This document shows positions 46,967-57,690 of a DNA stretch of 64,000 nucleotides, one piece after another. Origin of the DNA: Mixophyes australis (lineage: Eukaryota; Chordata; Amphibia; Anura; Limnodynastidae). Location of the stretch: positions 343,577,375-343,641,374 of the forward strand of contig JAVHZZ010000003.1 in assembly GCA_036250195.1 (NCBI GenBank). The letters are read 5' to 3'. A model generated the notes under the pieces. It saw nothing but the letters and a program-made list of their open reading frames with translations, was not told where the DNA came from and made no database searches. The translations under genes and the position numbers were made by a program. The number at the start of each line of letters is the position of its first letter. The first letter of the stretch is position 1.

Positions 46967-47860
46967 GGGCTAGATATACTAAGAATCGAGTTTGGTGGTG
47001 ATGTTTAGTGGTCCAAACCGCCACATTTACTATAGGACGGCTTGAGGCTGTGATTTCAAATGAATGGCGATGGGTGGTGGATTGAAAAAGCTGGCAGTTT
47101 GGCCGAAAGCGCTGGCGGTTTGGTTAAAACCGTCATCCAAAAGACAGGACAGGACAGTTTTAATACCTGCTTCTGAATGGCTTGGTAGCTCAAACATGCT
47201 GTTTGAACTATTTTGCCATTCAGAGCATAAGAGAAAGCAAAATTGACATTAAAATTATTTGGGCAATAATTGTTTTTTAATTAAGGGGCAAAATTTATTT
47301 AATATTAACAGAAATATTTAATTATTATATTATTCGGGCACTATGTAATGCCAAATTGTGCAACATAAATAATTATATCCACCATTAGCAATCAGTTAAT
47401 ATTATTAAATCACATTTTCCCCATAATATTATACTATAATAGTGTCCCCTTAAAAAAAACTTCCAACATAAGTTAATATTAAATTAATTTTGCCCCTTAA
47501 ACAATAAATAATGATTGTCCAAATCATTTAAATGTCAATGTGCTTTCTCTTATGTTCTGAATAGCAAAATAATTCAAACAGCAGCTCTTTGAGCAATCTC
47601 GCCACTCACAACCACCTCCTTCATTTTGGATGGCTGTTGTGTGGCGGTCTTGAAATCCCCGGCTTAGTAAATCTGGTGGTTTGTATGTTGATCATTGTTA
47701 AAATCATGATGGTGATTTGAAAGTGGTGGTTTTGAAAAATGGAAATTCTGCTCGTTTTAATGGCGGTTTGGGCTTTAGTAAATCCGTCAGGTTCAAAACT
47801 GATGGGAAAATAGCCAAAACCCGGCGGTTTGACCAAACTGACTTTTAGTAAATATAGCCC
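46967..47860. mobile_element. 894-bp fold-back MITE with TTG TSD
   Basis: The ends GGGCTAGATATACTAAGAAT and CTTTTAGTAAATATAGCCC are flanked by TTG on both sides. The two halves mirror each other along most of the length: CAAACCGCC and GGCGGTTTG blocks, then ACTATTTTGCCATTCAGAGC against TTCTGAATAGCAAAATAATT, then GGGGCAAAATTTATTTAATA against AATTAATTTTGCCCC. It is non-coding. Confidence 0.88.
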
Positions 47861-48460
47861 TTGGAGTTAACTGGTGCTAGTGTGTGGTGATCATCTAGTG
47901 TGCAACGGAGGGGTGATTTTTATGGGAAAATGTTTGGAAGGGCTGTTTGTTTTCCATTTACTCTCAATTACTTTGGATCAATAAAGCAAAAGAGATAATT
48001 GTTTTAAAATGTTGAATAAGTGGTGAACAAGGTTTGGGGAGTCTGTAGTCAAAATAAAGTTTATTTTAAATTGCACATGTAGCTTTTTAAATAATTTTTG
48101 GCATAATGAACAGTGATCTTAGAGATCCTGGTCTATTATATTGCAATCACTGGGGGTGTCAAAGTTGCTATTTAGGAAGTCATCTTCTAATTCCCTACCG
48201 AAACCCCAACAGTCCAGGGTATTGGAGATGTACCCCATTGCACAGGGCTTGTAGCCTAGGATGGGGGTTACTTGCTTTTTTCCCCAAATACCTTCCACCA
48301 GCCCTGCTCTGGTGAGATTTGAACTATGGATAGAGGACCCCAAGCTAGTGGGCTAGCTGGAGATTTGGGGAAACATGCTACACTGAGCCTGTGCAATCAG
48401 GATATATGCTGGAATAAGGGTGATTATTTTACATTTTTGTAGCGTAAATCCAAGTGCACT
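47861..48460. other. Non-coding, nothing recognised
   Basis: No motif or element boundary seen. Open frames near 48106-48343 have no domain. Confidence 0.4.
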
Positions 48461-48468
48461 GCTGATTT

Positions 48469-48643
48469 CAGAGGCAGGCTGGGCTGGGGCCCAGGGGGGC
48501 ATCTGCCCCCCTCGCCGTTCCTATAGTGGGCTACCTTGTGCTGGGTCCCTGGTCCAGCTGCATTTTGTTCCCTTTAAAATGTTCCTAATAGGCTGCTGAT
48601 CCGCGTCTTGCCCCCCGGGCTAATATATGCCAGCCCTCCCCTG
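48469..48643. mobile_element. 175-bp non-autonomous hAT
   Basis: Begins CAGAGGCAGGCTGGGCTGG and ends CCAGCCCTCCCCTG. The flanks GCTGATTT and GCTGATTC are an 8-bp TSD with one mismatch. Confidence 0.82.
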
Positions 48644-48651
48644 GCTGATTC

Positions 48652-49589
48652 ACTAACCCCAAAATCAGAAATGTTGTTATGATTAGTACATTTTTTAAAA
48701 TTGGCTGATTGGCAGTAACCAGAATTTTTAGGGTTTCAAAATCTATTCATGTCTCTGGTTTATATTCATGTATTGTTTTATAGCCTCTTATTTGGTGTTC
48801 TAGGTTATACCCTTCTTGATCTATATGTAATTCTTGATAGATTTTTCTCATAGTGTGACTGATTTCAATGAGTAGAAAGAGATGTCAACTAGCTTCTTGG
48901 GACTAAGTGAAGTGAGCTCTCCCATGGGACCACAGGCATTACCTGAAGCCAGGAGCTACATTGTATTATTACTTTGCAGTGCAAGGGGCAAAATACATCC
49001 AGATCACTTCAATTCTTGTTGTATATATTGCATTTCAATGGTAGCACGGCAGGGTTAGTCATGACTGATATGACTGCCCAGTGTGCAAGAGCCACTTGTT
49101 CTCACCATTTGCCCAGACAGACAGTAAAATAGATAGTATATATTTACTGCAAGTGAAACTGTATTTAATATACAGTATATTGTATGGTTTATTTATACCA
49201 TTATAATATGTTTAACATGCAACATTTAAGTAAATTCTGATAAAATATTTGAAAGAAGAACAAATTTTTGGATGAAAATAAATAGCTGAACACTGTTTTA
49301 GGCATAGCTATCTACACAAATTACATATTTTTTTCTTATTCTTTTTCTAGCTGAATAAAAAAAAAAAATCACAAACCTATTTTCATTATAGTCTCATGCA
49401 CATTCTTTTGTTCCAGTTTGATAAATGTCAGGTTCCACATTGTCAATATTTAGTAAATTAGTATTTTTGACATCCATTAAACTCAAATGTTCCAGTCTAT
49501 TGAAAGGCATTTAGCTAACTGCATGAATAGACAAATATGTCCACATCATAATATGGACATCTCAGTGTGATCAAAAGAATAGGCTATTC
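48652..49589. other. AT-rich non-coding
   Basis: CTCATAGTGTGACTGATTTC near 48849 matches CTCATAGTGTGACTGGTTTC near 40322 with one difference. Otherwise nothing is recognised. Confidence 0.4.
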
Positions 49590-50100
49590 AGGGTCTAATT
49601 TGATCAAATGTCTAGACCGGCTTGAAAGCTTGAGTGCATGATATGTCTCAAAAGCCTTCACTTTATTAAAGCCTCTAAGTAATATTTTCTATAATGTGAC
49701 ACTGAATTGTCAACGTGGTCCTCATGTCAGGCTTTTGTTACTTGTTGTACAACTTTGAAATTTGTCTCACGCGATCTTGTAGAGTAAATAGTCGAAAACA
49801 TTGAGCGTGATAAGCAATACAATTCTCTTGAAAACTAGGAAATAGCAGAGATCTGTACAAGGCACATTAATTCCATGCTTAGCTGACTGGAAACTGGTAT
49901 TTTAAAAGAACCAAAACAAAATAAGATGATAGCAATATATATTTGTATGTACTTTTAACAATATGTTCAAGTTGGATGTCCCTGGGCAAGAGTTGCAATC
50001 TATTAACTGGATGTTTGACATAAATGTTATTTACAGCTGAGTTGTCATGTTCTAAATTGCTGCAGATGATCAAAGTGAAAATAGAAAATCAAATAAATTA
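49590..50100 (+). repeat. Copy B of a 510-bp direct duplication
   Basis: Partner of 43052-43562, in the same orientation. By eye the copies are roughly 80-90% identical, with scattered substitutions and only tiny compensating indels. Sequence outside these limits diverges quickly. Confidence 0.9.
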
Positions 50101-52729
50101 TATATATACTTTAATCATTGTTTTATTTTAGTTACCTCACTGTTCATGTAGCAAAACAATTTTATATGTACACTATCTAGAATCAAATGCAAATGTAAAA
50201 TCTTTTGATGATATTAACATATATTTTAAACACTGGATTCATAAAAGATGGAGGTCAAAATGCAACATGGCCGCTCCCGCTCTGCAGCGCAAATGCAGCT
50301 TTAGACAAATTGTGCGCCTTAATTTGCACAAATTCACATGGATTGTTGCTGGGGTGCAATGGTTTGCCATGATGGGTGCAAAAGGTACCATAATGGACAT
50401 AATGTAACCAGTATTTTCAACAAACTAAGTGGATTAAAAAATATACCTGTCTGAATCTTCAACAAAAATAAATAATTAGCACTTACAATAAGGATATAAC
50501 TCCATTTACATTCACAAGTTAATTAATATTGAATTTATATTAAAACATCTATAATAATCATAGAAAAAATTATTGTGCAACTATGCTATAGGAGATGTTC
50601 AAAATTACAGTGCAAAAGCTTTTGTAAAATATCCTGTATATTTGAACAATTGTTAAGGCGATTTTCTGCTTGGGGCAGCAAATATTTGAGAAACAGGGCC
50701 AGTGGCAGCTGCTCACTAGGCACCCCCCTCTGGTGCTGTGCACCTACACCTCCTGACTTGTACCTTATGTAAAGCAAATGGGGTGAAAGAGAGAGAGATG
50801 ATGCCAGTGCTCCCAGCTCATGTTCCTCTTTTAAGATCCAGCACTCATCTGAGCCTGCATGAGTGTGTGTGTAACAAAGGGTTAATAAAAAAAACAACCA
50901 CCTGGTCTGTTTACACCTCCTGGGGTAAATGTATTAACCTCCGTGTAACAAGCACGCTCTCAGCTGCTGTGACTCTGGGTGTTTCCTGTATGAGGTTGTA
51001 CACGATTTCAACCTGCAGTCTCTCTCTACCTATCACACAGGTTATAGACCTACTGAATCGCCCCCAGGCATTGCTCACACCCCCAAACACTGCAAGTTTG
51101 CCACCACCTTTTGAGTACAGGCAATAGGACCCCAATATACTGCCCCACACTGGCACACACGACTTCTAGCTACCACAGACTAAATAGGGCCCCACCAGCA
51201 AACAAAGGGTTAACTCTTCACACCTCCAGACTGTAATACAAATGTAAATGCAAGCACACACTAAGCTTGTTAAAGTATATCAATAAGTCACACACCGGCA
51301 TTCAATGGGTTAACATGGTTGAGCTATATTCTTCTTAACAGGCTAATTGATTTGTTATAGTATCAAGGACGCCACATATTAAGTTATAGATTTAGTATAC
51401 AAAAGTACAGGGCACTCAGATATAAAGAAAAACAATTAATAAACAACTGATATAACATACACAAGCAAAGCAGTTTATTAAAAATACCTATTTGCAGTTT
51501 TACATGACTTGTTGTAGATTACATATCACATCCTCTGCCAGGAAGGCAGTGTGGTCCTGTGACGTAATGAACGTGCAGCACCATGTTATAACTGACACTG
51601 AGAAGCAGCAATTAAATTTGTCATCACCCTCCTCTGCTCACCTACTCTACAAAGTAAGAAATGTCAAGGGAGAGGAGGGAAGGGCCATACATTTTTTTAG
51701 ATAATTAAACATCCACTCTAGTTTCCATTGCCAGCTGAGGCGGAAGAGGTTGGTGTTTAATTTAAGTTCCTGGGCACTGACACAGAAAATAATAGCACTG
51801 ATTGAGCGATGTTATGTCACTTGTTCATTATTTTAGCTGCCCTCTAAGACCTTTCACTTCAGGCAAATGACTTATTTTGCTTTCTGGTTGATTCAGCCGT
51901 TGATGAGAAATAAACATGTATAATGTTCAGTATAATCGTCATTTCATGTAGGTTCACCAGGTATTTGAATTCTAAGGAAATACACATTCTACAATAAAGA
52001 TTTATAATAAAAAGAAATGAGATGATCCGTAAAAGCTTTAATCGTGGTACAGTCTATTTTCACAATATGTTGTCTCAGCAAACTGTACATTATAAATAGG
52101 ATAGACATCAAAAACATATTTTACAATTTGACTACAGAAATCAATAATCAAAATTGCATTTGGATAGGCAGTACTTATAGAGCCATTTTCGCTCAAAGCA
52201 GACATCTGTACAAAAGGTTGTTGCCTTTTATGAGGAGAGCAGATATCCCTTCGGTCAAGATATTGAGTAGGGCTCTTTATCAAGACAGTTCCATACAGGT
52301 ATACATTCAAATCTTCTTTTTATACAGAAAAATGTAATGGCAAAAGACACAACATCAGGCATGCAGTAAAAATGTATCTGCACACACTCAGGTTATGACC
52401 CAATTGCAACCAAAACCAAACCATTCACCAGAACCAACATGCATCTGCAACAGACCCAAGTTCATCATGGAAGACAGATAAAAAAGATGCATACTGGACC
52501 ATGTGTCTTGGTTTTGATTAAAACAAATGTTAACCTTGTAATCACATGATTTACATAATCTAATTATACACACTGTTTTAAAAAAGTTACATATTGCAAT
52601 CGTAACGTAGGGTTATAAACAATAAATATTTATTGAATATATGATTGGACACAAATGTTTATAATATTATAATAGGTTAATTTAAAATTGATATAAAAGT
52701 TATCCTATTCTCGTGACACACCCTGGGCC
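50101..52729. other. Non-coding, nothing firmly recognised
   Basis: GGGGTAAATGTATTAACCTCC near 50924 resembles a lone terminus of the GGGGTAAATGTATCA family without a partner. Open frames of 65-129 codons at 50.6-51.2 kb and 52.0-52.3 kb have no domain. Confidence 0.4.
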
Positions 52730-52731
52730 TG

Positions 52732-52945
52732 ATTCATTAAGCAAACAAAATGAGTAACTTTGCACCTTGGCAAAACCATGTTGCATTGGAAGGGGTTGTA
52801 AAATTAAAATATGATGCCAGATTTATATTTGGGGTAGGGTATGTCCTAGATCAACTTCAGTGTACAAATAAGCTATCAAATATTTGTGTGTTATATGAAA
52901 AAACAGACAGTATTTAACTTATGTGCAAAACAGTAAACTAATTTG
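52732..52945. mobile_element. Truncated MITE, GGGCCTGATTCATTAAGC end
   Basis: Left two thirds of the GGGCCTGATTCATTAAG family (ATGAGTAACTTTGCACCTTG, GTCCTAGATCAACTTCAGTG). It is cut after AAACTAATTTG, where another MITE body begins. Confidence 0.8.
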
Positions 52946-53098
52946 GGAAAAGTGGAGGTATTCACCATAGCAACTAATCAGATTCTAGCTATCATTTTCT
53001 ACAATGTACTTGATAAATAATATCTGGAATTTGATTTGTTGCTATGGGCAACACCTCCACTTTTTATTTTTTAGAAGGCTTAGTATATCTAACCCTAG
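52946..53098. mobile_element. MITE of the ATCAGATTCTAGCT type, left end missing
   Basis: Has the internal arms GGAAAAGTGGAGGTATT, CTAATCAGATTCTAGCTATC and GGGCAACACCTCCACTTTTT, and the right end GGCTTAGTATATCTAACCCT. The left terminus is replaced by the neighbouring MITE. Confidence 0.75.
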
Positions 53099-54075
53099 GA
53101 CTGCTTTGGAGAATACTCCAATGTCTATTAATGTTTATATTTATATAATTGTATATCGATTTTTGAGTGGGATTTAGTGAAGATTCTGTTAAGTATCTGA
53201 TGCAGCAACATAAGAGTAAAGAGTGCTCAGAGCTTTGCAATAATATATTACTTTAATTCTCCAATTTTACCTAAAAGCCCTCAAAATTGCATGGCATGCT
53301 TGGTTTTTATTGAAACAAAAATGGATTGAACACTATATTTAATAGTCATAGATAGTTTATTTAAAAAAAGTACCCCTATTTCTGGGCTTATCCAAAATAC
53401 TGCCAGGTTAGCCGCGTTTGATGAATTTCTCAGCAATCTCATCCAATCAAGTATTTTTAATCACTGGATCACTAACTATGCTTCTAAAATGTATTTTTCC
53501 CATTGTTAAATTACTAGATAGATGTTCTGGAAGGAAAATATCTGCCAAATGCAGAGTGGTTGTAGCCATGGGTTTTGTAAATAATGAATCATTTATTCTA
53601 TAAGCTAATCTTCTCTGTAATACAATCATCTAGAAAATGGCAGGTTAAAGAGTCAACCGTGATTGTAAACATTATAATAGTATTCTTAGAATTTGATATT
53701 GTTTTGAATTAAATCAATTAGTGAATATAACAATAGATCACTGTATACAAACTTATTTTCAAAATTTGCCATAGATCAATATATCAGCATATTTAGGTAC
53801 CATATCCAAACCCATGCTTGACATTTGAATTTATAGATCTATCACCACAATACTAGTTAAATTCTTCCCACAAATAAAAAGAAAACTTGTATTTCTATTT
53901 TTTTATATACCAATTAATCTTAGCCAAATCACTTTTCCAGACAAAAATTTGTATATTAAATTAAGCAGGAGGGGACTAAAAATATGATCTTTTATTTAGC
54001 TTCGCAATGTGCTAAGTCTTTGTCATGACAAGGAAATCAGGATTTTTATTTGGTTGGCAAAATCCTGGTAAACAC
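53099..54075. other. AT-rich non-coding, nothing recognised
   Basis: No motif or element boundary seen. Confidence 0.4.
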
Positions 54076-54077
54076 AT

Positions 54078-54382
54078 TGGGTCATATTCATTAAGGAAAG
54101 TAAAACAAACAAAATGAGTAACTTTGGACCTTGGCAAACACATGTGGCATTGGAGGAGGGAGTAAATTTAAAATGTGCAGACAGATTTATATTTGGGATA
54201 GGGCATGTCCTAGATCAACTTTAAATGTCAGTATAAAAATAAAACTATCAGGTATTTGTGCGCTACAAGATAAAACAGCCAATATTTTAATTATGTGAAA
54301 AATAATAGACTAATTTGCACCCCTTGCATTGTAACATGGTTACTAATTTTTTTGCTTTGCTTTCCTTAATGAATCAGGCCTA
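54078..54382. mobile_element. MITE, TCATATTCATTAAGGAAAG / TGAATCAGGCC ends
   Basis: Full-length copy of the GGGCCTGATTCATTAAG family with the same internal order as 3823-4136. The left end is mutated to GGGTCATATTC. Confidence 0.82.
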
Positions 54383-55168
54383 TAGTCTTTGGTCAAATCA
54401 CAAGCCAAATCCTGGATTGTGTTGCATTCTAAGTTATAAAATACTTTTCCTACTAAAAATCATCTTTTTAATCAATAATTATGTTTAATGCAGAAATTAA
54501 AGATTGGTGACTTGATTTTCAAAATTACCATTATTGACCCAATATCACAAATTGTTCGGTAAACCAACCATGGCAGATTTGCTTATCACTACTTTTGAAT
54601 TGTATGGACTTATGGAAGTGATACTAACTGGTGGCATATTAACAAATATCTTGTGTTCTATCAATATCAATTGTTAGCGTCTTTCAATATTTCTCTATAC
54701 AGACGTTTTGCCCAAAATGCAAATTAATTGGGATGTATTGAGGATAAAAAAAATATTTGTTACGAACCATAACTATATACCTCGATTTTTCCATGTTTCA
54801 CTGTGAAAGTTCTCTCTATAAAATCGTGCAATTAACCTTCACTCAATACACATAAAAATAATAATATTCTGGGCAATGTAAATTGTGCTGCTTTACATTA
54901 CAATGCAAATGTATTAAAGTGGTTTTGAAATAGTCATCCTGGGTAAAGGAAAGGCTATAAAATACTGCAGAGGACAACATCTTTGAACAGTGTAAACAAC
55001 ACATGCAAACTGCTAGTTATATTCAAATAAAATTTTTGATCTGGTATAAAAAATAAGAATAAAAACAAATAGCCGTGCGCTAGTAAGACTGATAATTTGT
55101 ACCTAAAAGTCCTGCAGCTCCCAACTTAACAGGTATTGTGACCAGTTGAATAACTCATACAAGAAAAA
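54383..55168. other. AT-rich non-coding, nothing recognised
   Basis: No motif or element boundary seen. Confidence 0.4.
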
Positions 55169-55175
55169 TGAAAAA

Positions 55176-55958
55176 AACTTAACAGAGTGCTGGTATCATA
55201 CTAGTATTAATATATTTATTTATATGAAAAATTCTTAATATTCAATTTTTGAAAAAATAATATACAATATCTAGCGGATGTATTAGTTCACAGAAAGGGC
55301 GCTCACAGCGGAACCTCCACACACCCGAGTAATCTGAGAGAAGTGACATAGATTACTCAGGTGTGTGGAGCTTCCGCTGTGAGCCCCTTCTGTGAACCAA
55401 TACGCCCACTGTACAAGGGCAGCAGCAACGTCTCAGAAACCAAAGAACAGCGTTACCTCTTGTGTCTAACACTTGTGATTACACAGAGTTTTTTTCTTTC
55501 TTTGCACCAAATCAGCTTGTTCAAATACTGGATATCAAAACCGGAGTCTCCAGGAGGAAATTGGGAGCCACTATTGAGATTTATGTAAGGTACAGCGAAG
55601 ACTGTATTGCTGAAATAAATATGTGTAGCATATTCAAGCTGTGCTTATGATCTGAATTGCAGCTTATTATCGCTGGAACCCTCACTTATAAAGTGGACAA
55701 CATCATCTGTTTTATAGCTCCAATACTAATCTTTTCTTTAGGGCTAAATATTTGGACTTAATACTCCATTAACTAGAGAACTGTGGACATTTAGGTATAT
55801 TTGCTGAATATAGGAAAGAGATACAAATTGTGTGCATTTAAGAAAAACTCCATATATATTGTTTGCTGTGCAATGTATAATTAATTTTTTTATATTAACA
55901 TTTTTTCATATCAATAAATATATTAATACTAGTATGATACCAGCGCTCTCTTAAGTCT
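55176..55958. mobile_element. About 780-bp element with long terminal inverted repeats
   Basis: ACTTAACAGAGTGCTGGTATC and ATACTAGTATTAATATATTT at 55176-55230 are mirrored by AAATATATTAATACTAGTAT and GATACCAGCGCTCTCTTAAG at 55915-55957, about 50 paired bases. Copies of the family were not seen elsewhere in the window. It is non-coding. Confidence 0.75.
55282..55408. repeat. Internal hairpin with about 56-bp arms
   Basis: GTATTAGTTCACAGAAAGGG, CGCTCACAGCGGAACCTCCA and ACACCCGAGTAATCT pair with AGATTACTCAGGTGTGTGGA and GCTTCCGCTGTGAGCCCCTT with few mismatches. The loop is about 14 bases. It lies off-centre within the inverted-repeat element. Confidence 0.88.
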
Positions 55959-56114
55959 TTCTTTTTTCTTTTATGGTATATAAAATATTTTGTCTGTATA
56001 GCAACTATATTCAAGAAGCTCTATGGAAGGCTATATAAACATTATTTATTGTGCAAAAGGATTAAACATTACCCAAAGTACAAATAAAGCTTACTTTATT
56101 ACTGATCACAATGA

Positions 56115-56992
56115 TTCTTCATTGAAGGTGAAGAATATCCCCCCCAAAAAAACATTGGAAAATCTTACTTCAAGATGAAGATCTAAAAACAATACTACCC
56201 AAAAATACAGATGTAGTTTTCAGGAAATCAACCCAAGAACCAACAATCAGCCATCACTAACCTCCATAAATAAACCCTGTGGGTTCTACTACTGTGGGCG
56301 ATGCATTGGCTGCACTATTTACAATTACAGAATTACAAAGCTTAATGCAGAATTTCACTCTACAAGAACGGGTTGAAATAGAATGACCAAACCAACAGAC
56401 CGAACCATAAAGAATTTGAGTAAACGTTTGGAACATCAACAGATGTTTGGAGACACACAGTGTGTCAGATCACTATAAGAAAGTACGATCCAGTAGCGAT
56501 CCATCATCACTTAAGTTGAGGGCCATTCAGAAACATTGGAGAGGTGAAGATTTAAGATCAATAGAGAGGAGATAAAATAGATTTATGAGTTAAAGACTCT
56601 GGGCCTGATTTAATAAGGAAAGTAAGGTAAAAAAAAAAAAAAAGAGTGACTTTTCTCCTGGATAAATCATATAATAATGCAAGGGGGGCAAATTAGATTA
56701 TTATTTTGCACATAAGTAAAATACTGGTTGTTTTTCCATGTAGCACACAAATATTTGATAGCTTTAGTATAACACTGACATTTAAAGTTGATCTAGGACA
56801 TGCCCTACCCCAACTATAAATCTGTCCCCATAATTTAAATTTACCTCCCCCTCCAATCCAACATGGTTTTGCCAAGGTCCAAAGTCACTCCTTGTTTTGT
56901 TTTACTTTCTTTAATGAATCAAGCCCACTAACCCCAAGGGGTCTCAAAATCGACTTTGATATACGAAGCTGTGTCTGATGGGAAGCTGGTTG
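56115..56992 (+). pseudogene. Penelope-like element C-terminal relic
   Basis: Pieces of the PLE C-terminal half in order: KTLENLTSR (about 56150), a cysteine knuckle GFYYCGRCIGC (about 56280), a degraded GIY-YIG region with GMTKP-like and HSVSDHYKKV motifs (about 56360-56485), AIQKHWRGEDLRSIERR (about 56525), EIK*IYELKTL (about 56572-56600) and, beyond an inserted MITE, LTPRGLKIDFDI and a stop near 56985. Frame changes and stops mark it as dead. The reverse transcriptase part is absent upstream, as in many 5'-truncated copies. Confidence 0.72.
56601..56926. mobile_element. MITE inserted in the Penelope-like relic
   Basis: GGGCCTGATTTAATAAGGAA to TTCTTTAATGAATCAAGCCC. The flanks TCT and ACT fit a 3-bp TSD with one change. 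The host coding similarity continues on the far side. Confidence 0.88.
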
Positions 56993-57236
56993 AGACAGTC
57001 TGGTGGAGACAGACATAGGGACCAACTGACAATCAGGATAACTTGCATATTATTGATCACATTGGGGTTTATTGTCCACACATATATGCCACTATAGCTT
57101 ACCAGTCAGTCCCTAGATCTAATACAGACATTCCAGATTCACGCATGAGTGCTGAATCTCGTATTTTGTTTATGGTGATAGAAGACCCTGGAGAGTCTTA
57201 AGATTTGCAGCTGCCCTAATTGTGTTGTATGCCAGA

Positions 57237-57586
57237 GGGCCTGATTCATTAAGGCAACTTAGGCAAGAAATTTCTTACTTAAGTCTCCTGCACAAAACCA
57301 TGTTGCAATGCAAGGGGTCTATTTTGTACATAAGTTAAACACTGTCTGTTTTTTTATGTAGCACACAAATATCAACTTTAAATTTCAGTGTACAAATAAG
57401 CTATCAAGTATTTGTGTGCTACATGAAAAAACAGTCAGTATTTAACTTATGTGCAAAGTAGAAAACTAAATTTCTCTCCTTGTGCAAAATAGAAAACTAG
57501 TTTCAACCCTTTCCATTTTTACATGATTTTGTCCAGGAGACATAAGTAAGAAATTTCTTGCCCAAGTTCCTTAATGAATCAGGCCC
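57237..57586. mobile_element. 350-bp MITE, GGGCCTGATTCATTAAGG family
   Basis: A longer palindromic variant. The ends GGGCCTGATTCATTAAGGCA and CCTTAATGAATCAGGCCC are present, and the arms continue through AAGAAATTTCTTAC and GTAAGAAATTTCTTG. The centre near 57390 has TTCAGTGTACAAATAAGCTA. Confidence 0.9.
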
Positions 57587-57631
57587 ACATAAGGTAAGTA
57601 TGGAAAATACGTCATTTGCATAACATAACAA

Positions 57632-57690
57632 TCATCATCATCAGTTATTTAGATATAGCGCCACTAATTACGCAGCAATACACTTAACAA
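57632..57690 (-). mobile_element. 5'-truncated V-SINE tail
   Basis: ATCATCATCATCAGTTATTT and ATAGCGCCACTAATTACGCA is the reverse complement of the SINE tail. The rest of the element is missing. Confidence 0.7.
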
